A DNA stretch of 64,000 bases from Uranotaenia lowii (Eukaryota > Arthropoda > Insecta > Diptera > Culicidae): the NCBI RefSeq assembly GCF_029784155.1, contig NC_073693.1, forward strand, positions 330,464,592 through 330,528,591. Direction: 5' to 3'. The translations under genes were made by a program, and so were the position numbers. Under the pieces are notes generated by a model. That model ran no database searches, was not told the origin of the DNA, and worked only from the letters and a program-made list of their open reading frames with translations. Positions 10,718-21,839 of this stretch are shown here, in pieces. Every line of letters begins with the position of its first letter. The stretch's first letter is position 1.

Positions 10718-11528
10718 ATTAGACTAAGTCGATTTGGGGTGATTTTTGAATTTCTCAAACCCTGGGGTCTTAAAAGCTTCGTTTTGGTCCAAAACTCATC
10801 TATGATTTTTTGCAGAATTTTTAAGTAACGTTTACATGAGTAAATTTGAACTTTTAGGTTTGTATGGGAAAATTGAATATTTTGTACTGAAAAATCAACA
10901 TCATTTTTGTTTCTTCCGTGGAACCGAGCCTGCTTATGGTTTTGTGCCAATTTATAAATTCTCTAAAGGAAATTCTCCGCTGAACATCTTTGTTGAATAT
11001 TATAACTTCGTATCTTTTTAGACAAAAAAGTTAATAGCTGTTAAACAGGTGTATGTCTTTTTGCATTGATAAACAATAAATTCGATTGACACCACTGATT
11101 GTACCCCACGAAGTATTGCATGAAAAGTGGTCATGCAATATCTCGCTAGGCATCCAGCAGTGGTGTCAATCGAATTTATTGTTTATCAATGCAAAAAGAC
11201 ATACACCTGTTCAATAGCTAATAACTTTTTTGTCTAAAAAGATACGAAGTTACAAAGATGTTCAGCGGAGAATTTCCTTTAGAGAACTTATAAATTGGCA
11301 CAAAAACCATAAGCAGGCTCGGTTCCACGGAAGAAACAAAAATGATGTTGATTTTTCAGTACAAAATATTCAATTTTCCCATACAAACCTAAAAGTTCAA
11401 ATTTACTCATGTAAACGTTACTTGAAAATTCTGCAAAAAATCATAGATGAGTTTTGGACCAAAACGAAGCTTTTAAGATCCCAGGGTTTGAGAAATTCAA
11501 AAATCACCCTAAATCGACTCAGTCTAAT
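10718..11528. repeat. Large hairpin repeat (arms about 375 bp)
   Basis: The left arm 10718-11096 is the near-perfect reverse complement of 11159-11528, with a 62-bp spacer. The arm ends read ATTAGACTAAGTCG and CGACTCAGTCTAAT. Only the left arm and most of the spacer exist in copy 2 (63070-63497), and a diverged left arm occurs at 46732-46945. It is probably a foldback/long-TIR non-autonomous transposon. Confidence 0.8.
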
Positions 11529-14104
11529 GTCCATACTTTTTCAACTCGATTTTTTTTTTTTAATTGGGAATGAAATGAAAAACTTTTCACGATGTTTTTT
11601 AAGATTCAAATGCTGTTTTGGGAACAATGCGTGTTTTGAAAATGCAATGACTCGCTTCCAAATTAACTTTTATAACTAATGATAAAACTAAAGTAAAGGA
11701 AGAATACTTTGCAAAACGCAAATTAGATTGCATTTATATTTTAATTTTTATTTCTTTGATGCCGGCAATCTTTCTAGATTTTTGGAAGAATATATTTCTC
11801 TTGTATTTTTACTTACATGATTATTAAAAGTGGGTTTTAGCTAATTACCTGAAAGGAAAGTAAATAAAATCAATTAATAAAACTCAAATTTGTGGTATAG
11901 AATAGGAAAACAGTTTTCAACCGATAACAACTTCAACCCCCCAATGATTTTTTTGCCAGGGGGATGAGAGTTCAGTTAGTAAATGTAATATGGATTTGAT
12001 CATATTGTCACATTCGACCTTTCAAGAACCTAATCCAACCTTGAAGACAATCATATTCGGCTTAGCACTGACCAGGCTTATAACACTGATCATCAAAATT
12101 TCAAATCTTTACGAGTTTTTTTTCTTTCTAAATTCATCCAGACAGCACACCACTTACAGGCATCATTCAGACTAATCAAATTTAGTGATTTATCGTTTTC
12201 CTTAAATAGCTTCGTTGCTTGCTTCACACCTGAATCAATCAAACGGCGCGCGCGTCAAGTAGAGGTCAATCTTTGATGCAGCAAAAAAAATCAGCAAACC
12301 AAACACTATAAATCATATTGATTTGAGACGCTGATTTACGAGCGGGCTAAGTCTTAACAACAACCCCGAAAAATATAAGAGTTTCGCCCTTGAAAATCAA
12401 TCGAACGAATCCCGATTCTGAGCGGGCGCCATCCTTATGGCATGACCCTATCGATTGCAGTTCGAGAGGATTGCTAGAACAACTTTTGAAATATAATTTT
12501 CACATTCTGAATATCACACACTTCGGCGAAGGTCTCAGTGCCTATATGCGTCAGTCAGGGCAATCAATAGATCACCACGATCGGTCGGCAACATAAGTAG
12601 CAAAAAAGAAGTATCTGAAAAGGTTGACAGCCCCAAGACCCAACAACCACACGAATAGATGGACGGATTGGCACTTGCCTCGGGGAAGGCAAAAATATTA
12701 TAATAAACGAATGAACCTGTGATAGGCAACGAAACCGATCGTTTAAACCGGGGTAACTAAATCTCTTTGAAATCAAAACATTCAAATTGACAGCGTTGAC
12801 CCAGATCGCTGTCAGCTCTACAATAAAGCACAGTAAGGATGAATGAATGAATGAACGGCTTCGTCGTCGTCGACGGTCAAGTTCCGACAGACGTTTTTTC
12901 GAGGAACAACAATGATCGTGCCCTAGGGGGCACGGTAATTGATTTTTGTGTTGGCATCTGGTAGTTTTGTCGGGTTGATTTCGAGCTGCAGGTGAACCAC
13001 CTGTTTTTTTTTCAACTACTGCTGCAATTTCAAAGGAATCGAAAAAGGCTTGATTTAAACAGACTGCGCGTAGATAGAGCATTATTGGAAGCAAAATCGT
13101 GAATTTTGTCATTGAAATATGTATAAAAAACATTCATGAAATGAAATTTTTTGGTGTTCTCGCCGAAAATTTATCAATTGGTGTAGCTTAAATTACACTA
13201 TTCCACAGAAGGAACTTTTTTCTGTATTGCTGAAAAACTTTCATTGAGGAACTCAGAAAACAAAAACTTGGAATACGAGTACCTTCGCAATGAATAAATA
13301 GCACTGCACTCAGCCTACACATTTAGATGATGAGCAATTTAATCCCTAAGTGATGGACAGGTCAGCAACAACAGTAGTAACTTAAATTGACACTAATCGG
13401 ATAAGCCCCTGAGGTGATCCGTTTGTTGTTGTTGTTTAGTTTTTTTTTCTTCGTCGATACTACAGCTAGAGCATGTTGATACCAAAAATGATATTTTAAC
13501 CTTTCCACTGCTCCAATAGGACTTTTGTGAAATTTGAAAAAACACCATTTGTTATTTTATAGAACTTTAATTAACAAATTTAAAATTTGATTTACTTCAT
13601 TTGATTTAAGGACTTGAATTAACCAACGATCACTTGAATTGAAACAAATCAGTGAATGTGTAATTGGATTCTTGAGGCAGAAAAAAAAACCGAGTGAACT
13701 TAATGATCCAATGATCCAGCAGCAGCGCCGTGCCGCCAAATTGAAATAACCCGACTCGAGAGACAAGAAGCCAAGAAAACTTGATGAGTACCAGTACCCT
13801 CCTCTTCTTCAGTCCGCCTACAACCCGTTTATTGGGGCAGCTTCGGATTGTCTGTCAATAAGCCGACATCGACACACCGGGTGCATAAATATCGTGTTCA
13901 TCGTCCAATTGGGGGTGGGTAATGGTGAGAAAACTAACAGGTTCTTGCAACAGTTCAGTTTATTTGAGTATGGCCCGATGCGGTATCGTCCTTTCCCAAT
14001 CGCAGTTGTGCACGGGAGTGGATTTCGTTTCGCACGCCCTTGGGAAAAATCTGGCAGAGACGGTTAAAAAACATTCGAATCTATTTAGATGATTTAAGAA
14101 GGTC
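11529..14104. other. Low-copy intergenic region, no gene supported
   Basis: Higher-complexity sequence than its neighbours, with short non-conserved reading frames only. Contains (GAAT)n near 12840, a TCGTCGTCGTCGACG stretch near 12865 and (GTT)n near 13425. The mixed composition and absence of obvious transposon ends make it a candidate for regulatory or noncoding exonic DNA, but nothing here proves it. Confidence 0.4.
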
Positions 14105-15840
14105 TTAGCAAATTTGGCAGGACTGAAAAAAAATTGAAATTTTTTAATTTTATTCAAGTTTTTTTTTAATTTTTTTTTCATTTCAATTAACAATTTTTCT
14201 TTGTTTTTTTTTAATTTTTTCTTTAATTTTCTTATTTTTTAATTTTTTTTCTCCTTTTTTTAATTTTTTTTATTCTATTAATTTTTTTTTACTTTTTTTT
14301 TTTAATTTTTTTTACTTTTTTTATTTCTTTTACTTTTTTTTTATTTTTTTTACTTTTTTTATTTTTTTTAACTTTTTTTACTTTTTTTATTTTTTTTACT
14401 TTTTTAATTTCTTCTACTTTTTTTTGCTTTTGTTAATTTTTTTTTACTTTTTTGATTTTTTTCAACTTTTTTTATTGATTTTACTTTTTTTTACTTTTTT
14501 TAAAATTTTTTTTTACTTTTTTATTATTTTTTTTACTTTTTTTTATTTTTTTTTTTTTTACTTTTTTTATTTTTTTACTTTTTTTTAGTTTTTTTACATT
14601 TTTTTATTTTTTTAATTTTTTTTTATTTTTTTTTACTTTTTTTCACTTTTTTTAATTTTTTTTACTTTTTTTTTATTTTTTTCACTTTTTTTAACTTTTT
14701 TTTATTTTTTTTAATTTTTTTCACTGTTTTTTATGTTTTTTACTTTTTTTTAATTTTTTTTACTTTTTTTAATTTTTTTTACTTTTTTTTTATTTTTTTT
14801 TACTTTTTTTTATTTTCTTTACTTTTTTATTTTTTTTTACCAATTAAAAAAATTCAATTTCTTAACTTAATTTTTTTTTCATGTTTTCAATTTTTTTATC
14901 TTTTTATTATTTTTTATCTTTTTATAATTTTTTCATTTATTTTTTTTTTCTTTTTATTATTATTTTTTCTTTTTATTTTTTTTCTTTTTATTATTTTTTT
15001 CATTTTATAATTTTTGTTCTTTGTATTTTTTTTTCTTTTTATTTTTTTTCTTTATATTATTTTTTGTTTCTTTACATTATTTTTTTCTTTATATTATAAT
15101 TTTTTCTTTTTATTTTATTTTTCATTTAATTATTTTTTTTCTTTTTATTATTTTTTATTCTTTTTATTATTTTTTTTCCTTTCATAATTTTTTTTCTTCT
15201 TTTTATTTTTTTTCTTTTTATTATTTTTTTCTTTTTATTATTTTTTTTCTTTTTATTATATTTTTTTCTTTTTTTATTTTTTTTTCTTTTTATTATTTTT
15301 TTTCTTTTTATTATTATTTTTTTCTTTTTATGATTTTTTTTTCTTTTTATGATTTTTTTCTTTTTATTATTTTTTTTTTCTTTTTATTATTTTTTTCTTT
15401 TTATTATTTTTTTTTCTTTTTATTATTTTTTTTTCTTTTTATTATTTTTTTTTCTTTTTATTTTTTTTTTCTTTTAATTATTTTTTTTTCTTTTAATTAT
15501 TTTTTTTTTCGTTTTATTATTTTTTTTTCTTTTTATTATTTTTTTTTCTTTTTATTATTTTTTTTCTTTTTATTATTTTTTTTCTTTTTATTATTTTTTT
15601 TTCTTTTTATTATTTTTTTTTCTTTTTATTATTTTTTTTTCTTTTTATTATTTTTTTTTTCTTTTTATTATTTTTTTTTTCTTTTTATTATTTTTTTTTC
15701 TTTTTATTATTTTTTTTCTTCTTTTTATTATTTTTTTTTCTTTTTATTATTTTTTTTTCTTTTTATTATTTTTTTTTCTTTTTATTATTTTTTTTTCTTT
15801 TTATTATTTTTTTTTCTTTTTATTATTATTTTTTCTTCAA
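14105..15840 (+). repeat. T-rich tract 2, with TTTTTATTATTTTTTTTC array
   Basis: Begins as (TTTTTACTTTTTTTAA)-like words, then from about 15180 to 15830 becomes a fairly regular array of a unit close to TTTTTATTATTTTTTTTC (about 17-19 bp). The long frame over it is an artefact. Confidence 0.9.
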
Positions 15841-15847
15841 TAAGACT

Positions 15848-16244
15848 GGAACAAATATTAATTTCTTCTTTTGTCACCCCCCCCCCCCTCCTTCAAAATT
15901 TCCATAAACCCGAAGGGGGAAATAAATAAAATAAAAAGGGGGAAATCAATAAAGATCCAATAAAAAAATTCCAATATCTAAAAGATTGCAAGACTAAAAA
16001 ACAAATTTAAGAAGATGGTAGTTATTTCACCTTTTGTTTTCTTGATTTAATTGAATTATTTGACAAAAAATTACTTGATTTATAGGTTTTGTGCAACAAT
16101 ATAGTATGTAATTTTGTTGCATACAAGCTTCCATGCAATTTATTTCCATTTATTTGTTTTTCGCATTATTTTTTATTGCCCCCCCCCCCCCCCCTCGCGA
16201 TGTTTCAACTCCGAGTGACAAAAGAAGGATTTGAAATTTGTTCC
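15848..16244. mobile_element. MITE-like TIR element with C-runs, inside T-tract
   Basis: Left end GGAACAAATATTAATTTCTT (15848 on) continues to TTTTGTCACC; the right end 16214-16244 is its imperfect reverse complement. Each TIR abuts a poly(C)/T run (15877-15889 and about 16180-16195), so the C-runs appear to flank the interior. No coding capacity. Confidence 0.6.
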
Positions 16245-16249
16245 GGCCT

Positions 16250-17270
16250 AATTTTTTTTAAATTTTTTTCCATTTTATTTATATTTTTTCCATTTTTTCC
16301 ATTTTTTTATTTTTTTTATTTTTTTTTGTGTTTTTGTTTTTTTTTCTTTTTTTCTTTTGTTTTTTTTTCTTTTGATTTTTTTTCTTATTTATTTATTATT
16401 TTTGTGTTTTTGTTTTTTTTTTCTTTTTTCTTTTGTTTTTTTCCATTTTTCCTTTGATTTTTTTTCCATTTTTCCTTTGATTTTTTTTTTCTTTTTTCTT
16501 TGTTTTTTTTTCTTTTTTCCTTTTTTTTTTTGAGAATTTTACTTTTTCAAAATCACGAAAATAGTTCTGACGATCCCAATAAATCCGAATTACGACAGCT
16601 TATATTTTATTTTTTTTTGTGTTTTTGTTTTTTTTTTCTTTTTTTCTTTTGTTTTTTTTTTTCTTTTGATTTTTTTTCTTATTTATTTATTATTTTTGTG
16701 TTTTTGTTTTTTTTTTCTTTTGTTTTTTTTTCCTTTTTTCTTTTGTTTTTTTTTTCTTTTTTCTTTTGTTTTTTCCATTTTTCCTTTGATTTTTTTTTCT
16801 TTTTTCTTTTTTCTTTCTTTTTTCCTTTGTTTTTTTTTCTTTTTTCTTTTGTTTTTTTCTTTTTTCCTGTGTTTTTTTCTTAGTTTTTTTTTCTTATATT
16901 TATTTTTTTCTTTTTTTATCCTGTGTTGTTTTCTTTTTCTTTTGTTTTCTTATTTTTTTGTATTTTTTGTTTTTTTCTTTTTTTGCTTTGTTTTTTTCTT
17001 TTTTTGCTTTGTTTTTTTCTTTTTTTGTATTTTTTTGTCTTTCTGTCGTTTTGTTTCTTTCATTTTTTTTTGTTTTATTCTTTTTGTTTTTTTTTTCTCT
17101 TCTTATGTTTATTATGTTATGTTTTTCTTTTTTATTGTTATTACTCTATCTTTTTTTTTTATTTCTATTTGTTTTTTCTTATATTTTGATTTTTTTTCTT
17201 TTGTTATATTTTTTCTCGTTTATTTCGCATTTTTTTTATTTCGTTTTATTTTTGTATTTCTGCCGGTACT
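16250..17270 (+). repeat. T-rich tract 3
   Basis: T-rich with TTTGTTTTT and TTTCTTTT words. A block at about 16310-16440 is directly repeated at about 16608-16735 (both contain CTTATTTATTTATTATTTT), flanking the 16541-16603 module. Confidence 0.85.
16541..16603 (+). repeat. About 60-bp module shared with 21222-21287
   Basis: A non-T-rich island containing ATAGTTCTGACGATCCCAAT and AATTACGACAGCTTATATTT is nearly identical to 21222-21287, 4.7 kb away in the same orientation. It looks like a short templated copy inserted in the T-tract. Confidence 0.75.
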
Positions 17271-17506
17271 GTACAAATTGAGATGTGAATGTCTAAGTCG
17301 CAACCGAGTTTTTAAAGGTCCGGTTCAAATAACAGGAGAAAAAGCACCTTATTTGCTTTCTTGAGCTTTTCCTAGACCTATTATAAATGAGTTGATTTTT
17401 TTCTCTTTTTCGATTATAGTGGTTTCAACATCTTTATAACATTCGCGACTTTTTACAGTGAGCAAAACAAGAAGTGAAACTGGAAAAATAGTGTTCAACT
17501 GATTAA

Positions 17507-20500
17507 CCTTCCAAAGTCGTTCGGGTCAAAATGACCCGAAGCGCACATTCAAATCATCATAACTCTTCGAGAAAAAATCGCAAAAATTTGATTTTAAAAA
17601 CCTCCCTGGGGAATCACGAAATACACAATCTGTAGTACCAGGCAACTTCCTGTGGCCACCGGAAGTGCTCTCTCAAAAAAATCCGTAATTATGCTGTTCG
17701 GGTCTATATGACCCGAGAGTTTGCGTAAGTTCCCCTGGCCGCAAATATTGACCGATTTCGATGAATTTTAATTCATTGTATAGATAATTTATTCTAGTTT
17801 CTCAATATTGAAAAATAAAGTCGAAATATTTTACGAAATCATCAGTAGCTGATTCCGAATGAAAAAAGTCCCGAAAAAGAGCTCTTTTTAGAATGCCTAT
17901 AACTTGAGACAGGTTCCAAATATTGCGCTGATTTTATAATATTTGGAATTGTCAAGAATAAATCTATCCATGGATGTATAAATTTTTGATGGTCCAAAGG
18001 AAGTTTTGGCCGCTATCCCGGAACTTCCGGTAGAAAAAATTCTTACTTCAAAAAAGTCACCCAATTTTGGCTTTGCATTGCTGTATCTCGGTTACCAATG
18101 GATCGATTCTCTAAATTCAAATTTTAGTTTTTTTTCGTTAACTTTATTATTATTTTCGTAGAACATAGTTGGTTCCTCAAAAATCTCAGTTGTTCAGTAT
18201 ATGGTAATGAAACTCACATCTTTTTTGTCATTTTTCAAACTCCCCCTCGTGTCGGTGGGTTTACGCGATTTTGTTAGCGTGATTTCTCTAAAATTTGAAC
18301 TCAAATTGGTCACTTTTTATATACCTAGAGATTCATTAGAATCTCCTCTTTCGATTGACATACATAATGTGTGGTGTTTTGAAAATTTGTAGCAACGTTT
18401 TTCGAATTTACTGAAAGCTGCCAGATTTCAACCAGTTTGGTCCACGTTTTCAACAGGTTGGTGTACAAATCTCGCACCCCTCACGTAGCTGCGGGAGAAA
18501 CAAATCCTGTAGCTCTCTTTTTGTCGCTCACCAAATCTACCACCCAACCCAGCAGCAGGAGGAACTGCCGTCTCGTCGCGTGGTTTGTTGATTGATTGTG
18601 CTGATGCTGATGCCTCTTTGCGTAGTAAATGTTTTGATTTTAAAATAGAGAAAGATTATTTTTCCAAATTGAAATAAGCTTCTTGAATCTTTTAAGATAT
18701 TTTATCATTGGAATTCATCAGTGATACATTTGTTTTGAATGTTATCATGATTCATTTCTGAATTTTCTGAATTTAAGAATTCTTCAGTGATACATTTGTT
18801 TTGAATGTTATCATAATTATTTTCTTTTATTTCAAGCAGTGTCTACTGCAGGAGACACAAAATCTATGATTCAAGTAACAAATATTCTGAAATTTTAATC
18901 AGAAACTTTAATCAGAAATCGGAATTTGAATCGGAATCTGAAATTAGAATCTGAAATTTGAAATTGAATCTGAATCTGAAATCGAAATCTTAATCTGACA
19001 TCTGAATCTGAAATCTGAATCTGAAATCTGAATCTGAAATCTGAATCTGAAATCTGAATCTGAAATCTGAATCTGAAATCTGAATCTGAAATCTGAATCT
19101 GAAATCTGAATCTGAAATCTGAATCTGAAATCTGAATCTGAAATCTGAATCTGAAATCTGAATCTGAAATCTGAATCTGAAATCTGAATCTGAAATCTGA
19201 ATCTGAAATCTGAATCTGAAATCTGAATCTGAAATCTGAATCTGAAATCTGAATCTGAAATCTGAATCTGAAATCTGAATCTGAAATCTGAATCTGAAAT
19301 CTGAATCTGAAATCTGAATCTGAAATCTGAATCTGAAATCTGAATCTGAAATCTGAATCTGAAATCTGAATCTGAAATCTGAATCTGAAATTTGAATCTG
19401 AAATCTGAATCTGAAATCTGAATCTGAAATCTGAATCTGAAATCTGAATCTGAAATCTGAATCTGAAATCTGAATCTGAAATCTGAATCTGAAATCTGAA
19501 TCTGAAATCTGAATCTGAAATCTGAATCTGAAATCTGAATCTGAAATCTGAATCTGAAATCTGAATCTGAAATCTGAATCTGAAATCTGAATCTGAAATC
19601 TGAATCTGAAATCTGAATCTGAAATCTGAATCTGAAATCTGAATCTGAAATCTGAATCTGAATCTGAAATCTGAATCTGGAATCGGATCTTGAAATTTAA
19701 ATCTGATATCTGAATCTGAAATCTGAAATCTGCAATCTGAAATTTGTAATCTGAATCTGCAATCATGAACGTGAACTTTAGAAATGTTGCCCACCCATTA
19801 AAATATTAAATCAAAAAAGATTCAAGCAATTCCTACAACAATAAAGCTTTTTTTTCTTTGCTGTTTGTTGGCTGGGGCCAGTGAGCAACAATAAAGCATT
19901 CATTTCGTTATCAGCATCAGCACAATCATTCAACAAACCACGCGGCGAGACGGCAGTTCCTCCTGCTGCTGGGTTGGGTGGTAGATTTGGTGAGCGACAA
20001 AAAGAGAGCTACAGGATTTGTTTCTCCCGCAGCTACGTGAGGGGTGCGAGATTTGTACACCAACCTGTTGAAAACGTGGACCAAACTGGTTGAAATCTGG
20101 CAGCTTTCAGTAAATTCGAAAAACGTTGCTACAAATTTTCAAAACACCACACATTATGTATGTCAATCGAAAGAGGAGATTCTAATGAATCTCTAGGTAT
20201 ATAAAAAGTGACCAATTTGAGTTCAAATTTTAGAGAAATCACGCTAACAAAATCGCGTAAACCCACCGACACGAGGGGGAGTTTGAAAAATGACAAAAAA
20301 GATGTGAGTTTCATTACCATATACTGAACAACTGAGATTTTTGAGGAACCAACTATGTTCTACGAAAATAATAATAAAGTTAACGAAAAAAAACTAAAAT
20401 TTGAATTTAGAGAATCGATCCATTGGTAACCGAGATACAGCAATGCAAAGCCAAAATTGGGTGACTTTTTTGAAGTAAGAATTTTTTCTACCGGAAGTTC

Positions 20501-20862
20501 CGGGATAGCGGCCAAAACTTCCTTTGGACCATCAAAAATTTATACATCCATGGATAAATTTATTCTTGACAATTCCAAATATTATAAAAACAGCGCAATA
20601 TTTGGAACCTGTCTCAAGTTATAGGCATTCTAAAAAGAGCTCTTTTTCGGGACTTTTTTCATTCGGAATCAGCTACTGATGATTTCGTAAAATATTTCGA
20701 CTTTATTTTTCAATATTGAGAAACTAGAATAAATTATCTATACAATGAATTAAAATTCATCGAAATCGGTCAATATTTGCGGCCAGGAGAACGTACGTAA
20801 ACTGCAGGTCAAATTTATCAAAAATAGATTTGTACGGAAATTTTGCGAACGGCTTTGGAAGG
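17507..20862. mobile_element. 3.36-kb palindromic element flanked by TTAA
   Basis: Ends are CCTTCCAAAG and its inverse CTTTGGAAGG, directly flanked by TTAA at 17503-17506 and 20863-20866, the target duplication expected of piggyBac-type elements. Inner arms 17735-18613 and 19911-20787 are almost identical inverted copies (about 877 bp, only a few mismatches seen). Outer left sequence carries two palindromic words, TTCGGGTCA/TGACCCGAA (17520-17540) and a like one near 17698, missing from the right arm. No transposase; the 63-codon frame in each arm is just part of the inverted duplication. Confidence 0.75.
18990..19690 (-). repeat. 13-bp satellite array in the palindrome centre
   Basis: About 50 head-to-tail copies of AATCTGAAATCTG, almost perfect, with degenerate copies on both sides. 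Because 13 is not a multiple of three and the minus strand has no stops in any phase, it is open in two minus frames (period-13 peptide rich in SDFRFRFQIQI); this is an arithmetic effect, not a gene. Confidence 0.95.
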
Positions 20863-20866
20863 TTAA

Positions 20867-21839
20867 AAAAAAATTAAACGGGAAGACAGTTTTTTTATTC
20901 AAATTTAGTTCAGCATCCATGTTTCATCATCTCACGACATGTTCGTTGTTTGTAATTTATTTCTGATCATCAGATCACATAGTCATATTTTGGACTTAAA
21001 ATTAAATTAAAACAAAACAAAACAGGTCTAACTACGGGGTCTTCAAGGCACTTTTAGTATTTCTTCGGAAAACATCATTCGAAACGTCGAAGTCAAAGTG
21101 CTATAAAAAACGGTTGAACGATTTGAATTTTAAATTTTGAATTTGAATAAACACAAAAAATTACAGTCTCCGTGAAAAAATAGCACGTCCAAATATTGTC
21201 AATGTAATTTATTTGAAAATTTTACTCTTCCAAAATCACGAAAATAGTTCTGACGATCCCAATAAATCCGAATTACGACAGCTTATATTTTGTGTATTAT
21301 CATTTCATAGCAGCATTACATCTGACATGTAAGTTGTCATATTGATGAAGAATTTTGTTAGAATAATAATTACTGTGTCCCACATTGGCTACTAGGACGT
21401 GGCCGGCACTATTATTGATTACATATTTCAAAAAGATTTGCGCATTGCTACTGTAACCCTATGCATTCGTTGAGTTCTTGTATAAAATTGATGACTGATA
21501 TTTATCTGCAAAAACTCAGCTCTGGTGTGCTTTGCTACATCTTTAAAATTTACGGAAATTTAAAAAATAATTTAAATTTCAATTTGTTGGTCCATTATTT
21601 TATATTTTAAATTTCATTATATACCAACCCCTTGAAATGAAAATTGTAAATTGAGCAAAACTCAAGTTCAATACAAAAGAAATTAATTCTTATTTTCCTA
21701 AATATTTTTTTCTGTTCTCAAAATCTTACCATAAATTTTTTTTTCCAATCATTGGTTTGTGTCAAGGATAAGGCCTCTGTTTTAATTTATTCACAAATTC
21801 TCAATTTTCACCAAAATAATTGTATAACTTGTATAAAAT
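20867..21839. other. Intergenic, includes 60-bp module copy
   Basis: AT-rich DNA without genes. Holds the second copy of the 60-bp module at 21222-21287; nothing else recognised. Confidence 0.4.

Larger units (their letters stand above)
418..11148 (+). repeat. Segmental duplication, copy 1
   Basis: Collinear and same orientation with 56822-63497. Shared landmarks in order: an upstream palindrome, TATA/initiator, a four-exon reductase gene, two poly(A) signals, an AT-rich 3' flank, a long T-rich tract, a small TIR element starting GCGGACCTTGGAGCC, and a hairpin-forming repeat. Similarity stops at about 11148, inside the spacer of that hairpin. This copy is longer chiefly because it carries a Penelope-like element (4591-7773) missing from copy 2. 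It lacks the small hAT MITE present in copy 2 at 59096-59286. The reductases differ by about a dozen residues in 456, so the duplication looks recent. Confidence 0.9.

Noticed and set aside
13881..13960. TATA-like CATAAATA with a downstream TTCAGTT
   Set aside because: Spacing of about 70 bp is too long for a core promoter, and no gene follows.
15021..15929. 302-codon plus-strand frame
   Set aside because: Product of the TTTTTATTATTTTTTTTC array; no protein-like composition.
16500..17364. Frames of 127-232 codons
   Set aside because: Same low-complexity cause as above.
18201..18392. Conserved 63-codon frame, identical at 20129-20320 on the other strand
   Set aside because: Its conservation follows from the nearly identical inverted arms; there is no independent evidence of coding.
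18990..19690. CRISPR-like regular array
   Set aside because: Units are contiguous with no unique spacers, and the genome is eukaryotic.
18895..19794. Two overlapping minus-strand frames of 258 and 299 codons with a period-13 peptide
   Set aside because: A stop-free 13-bp satellite read in successive phases; not a gene.
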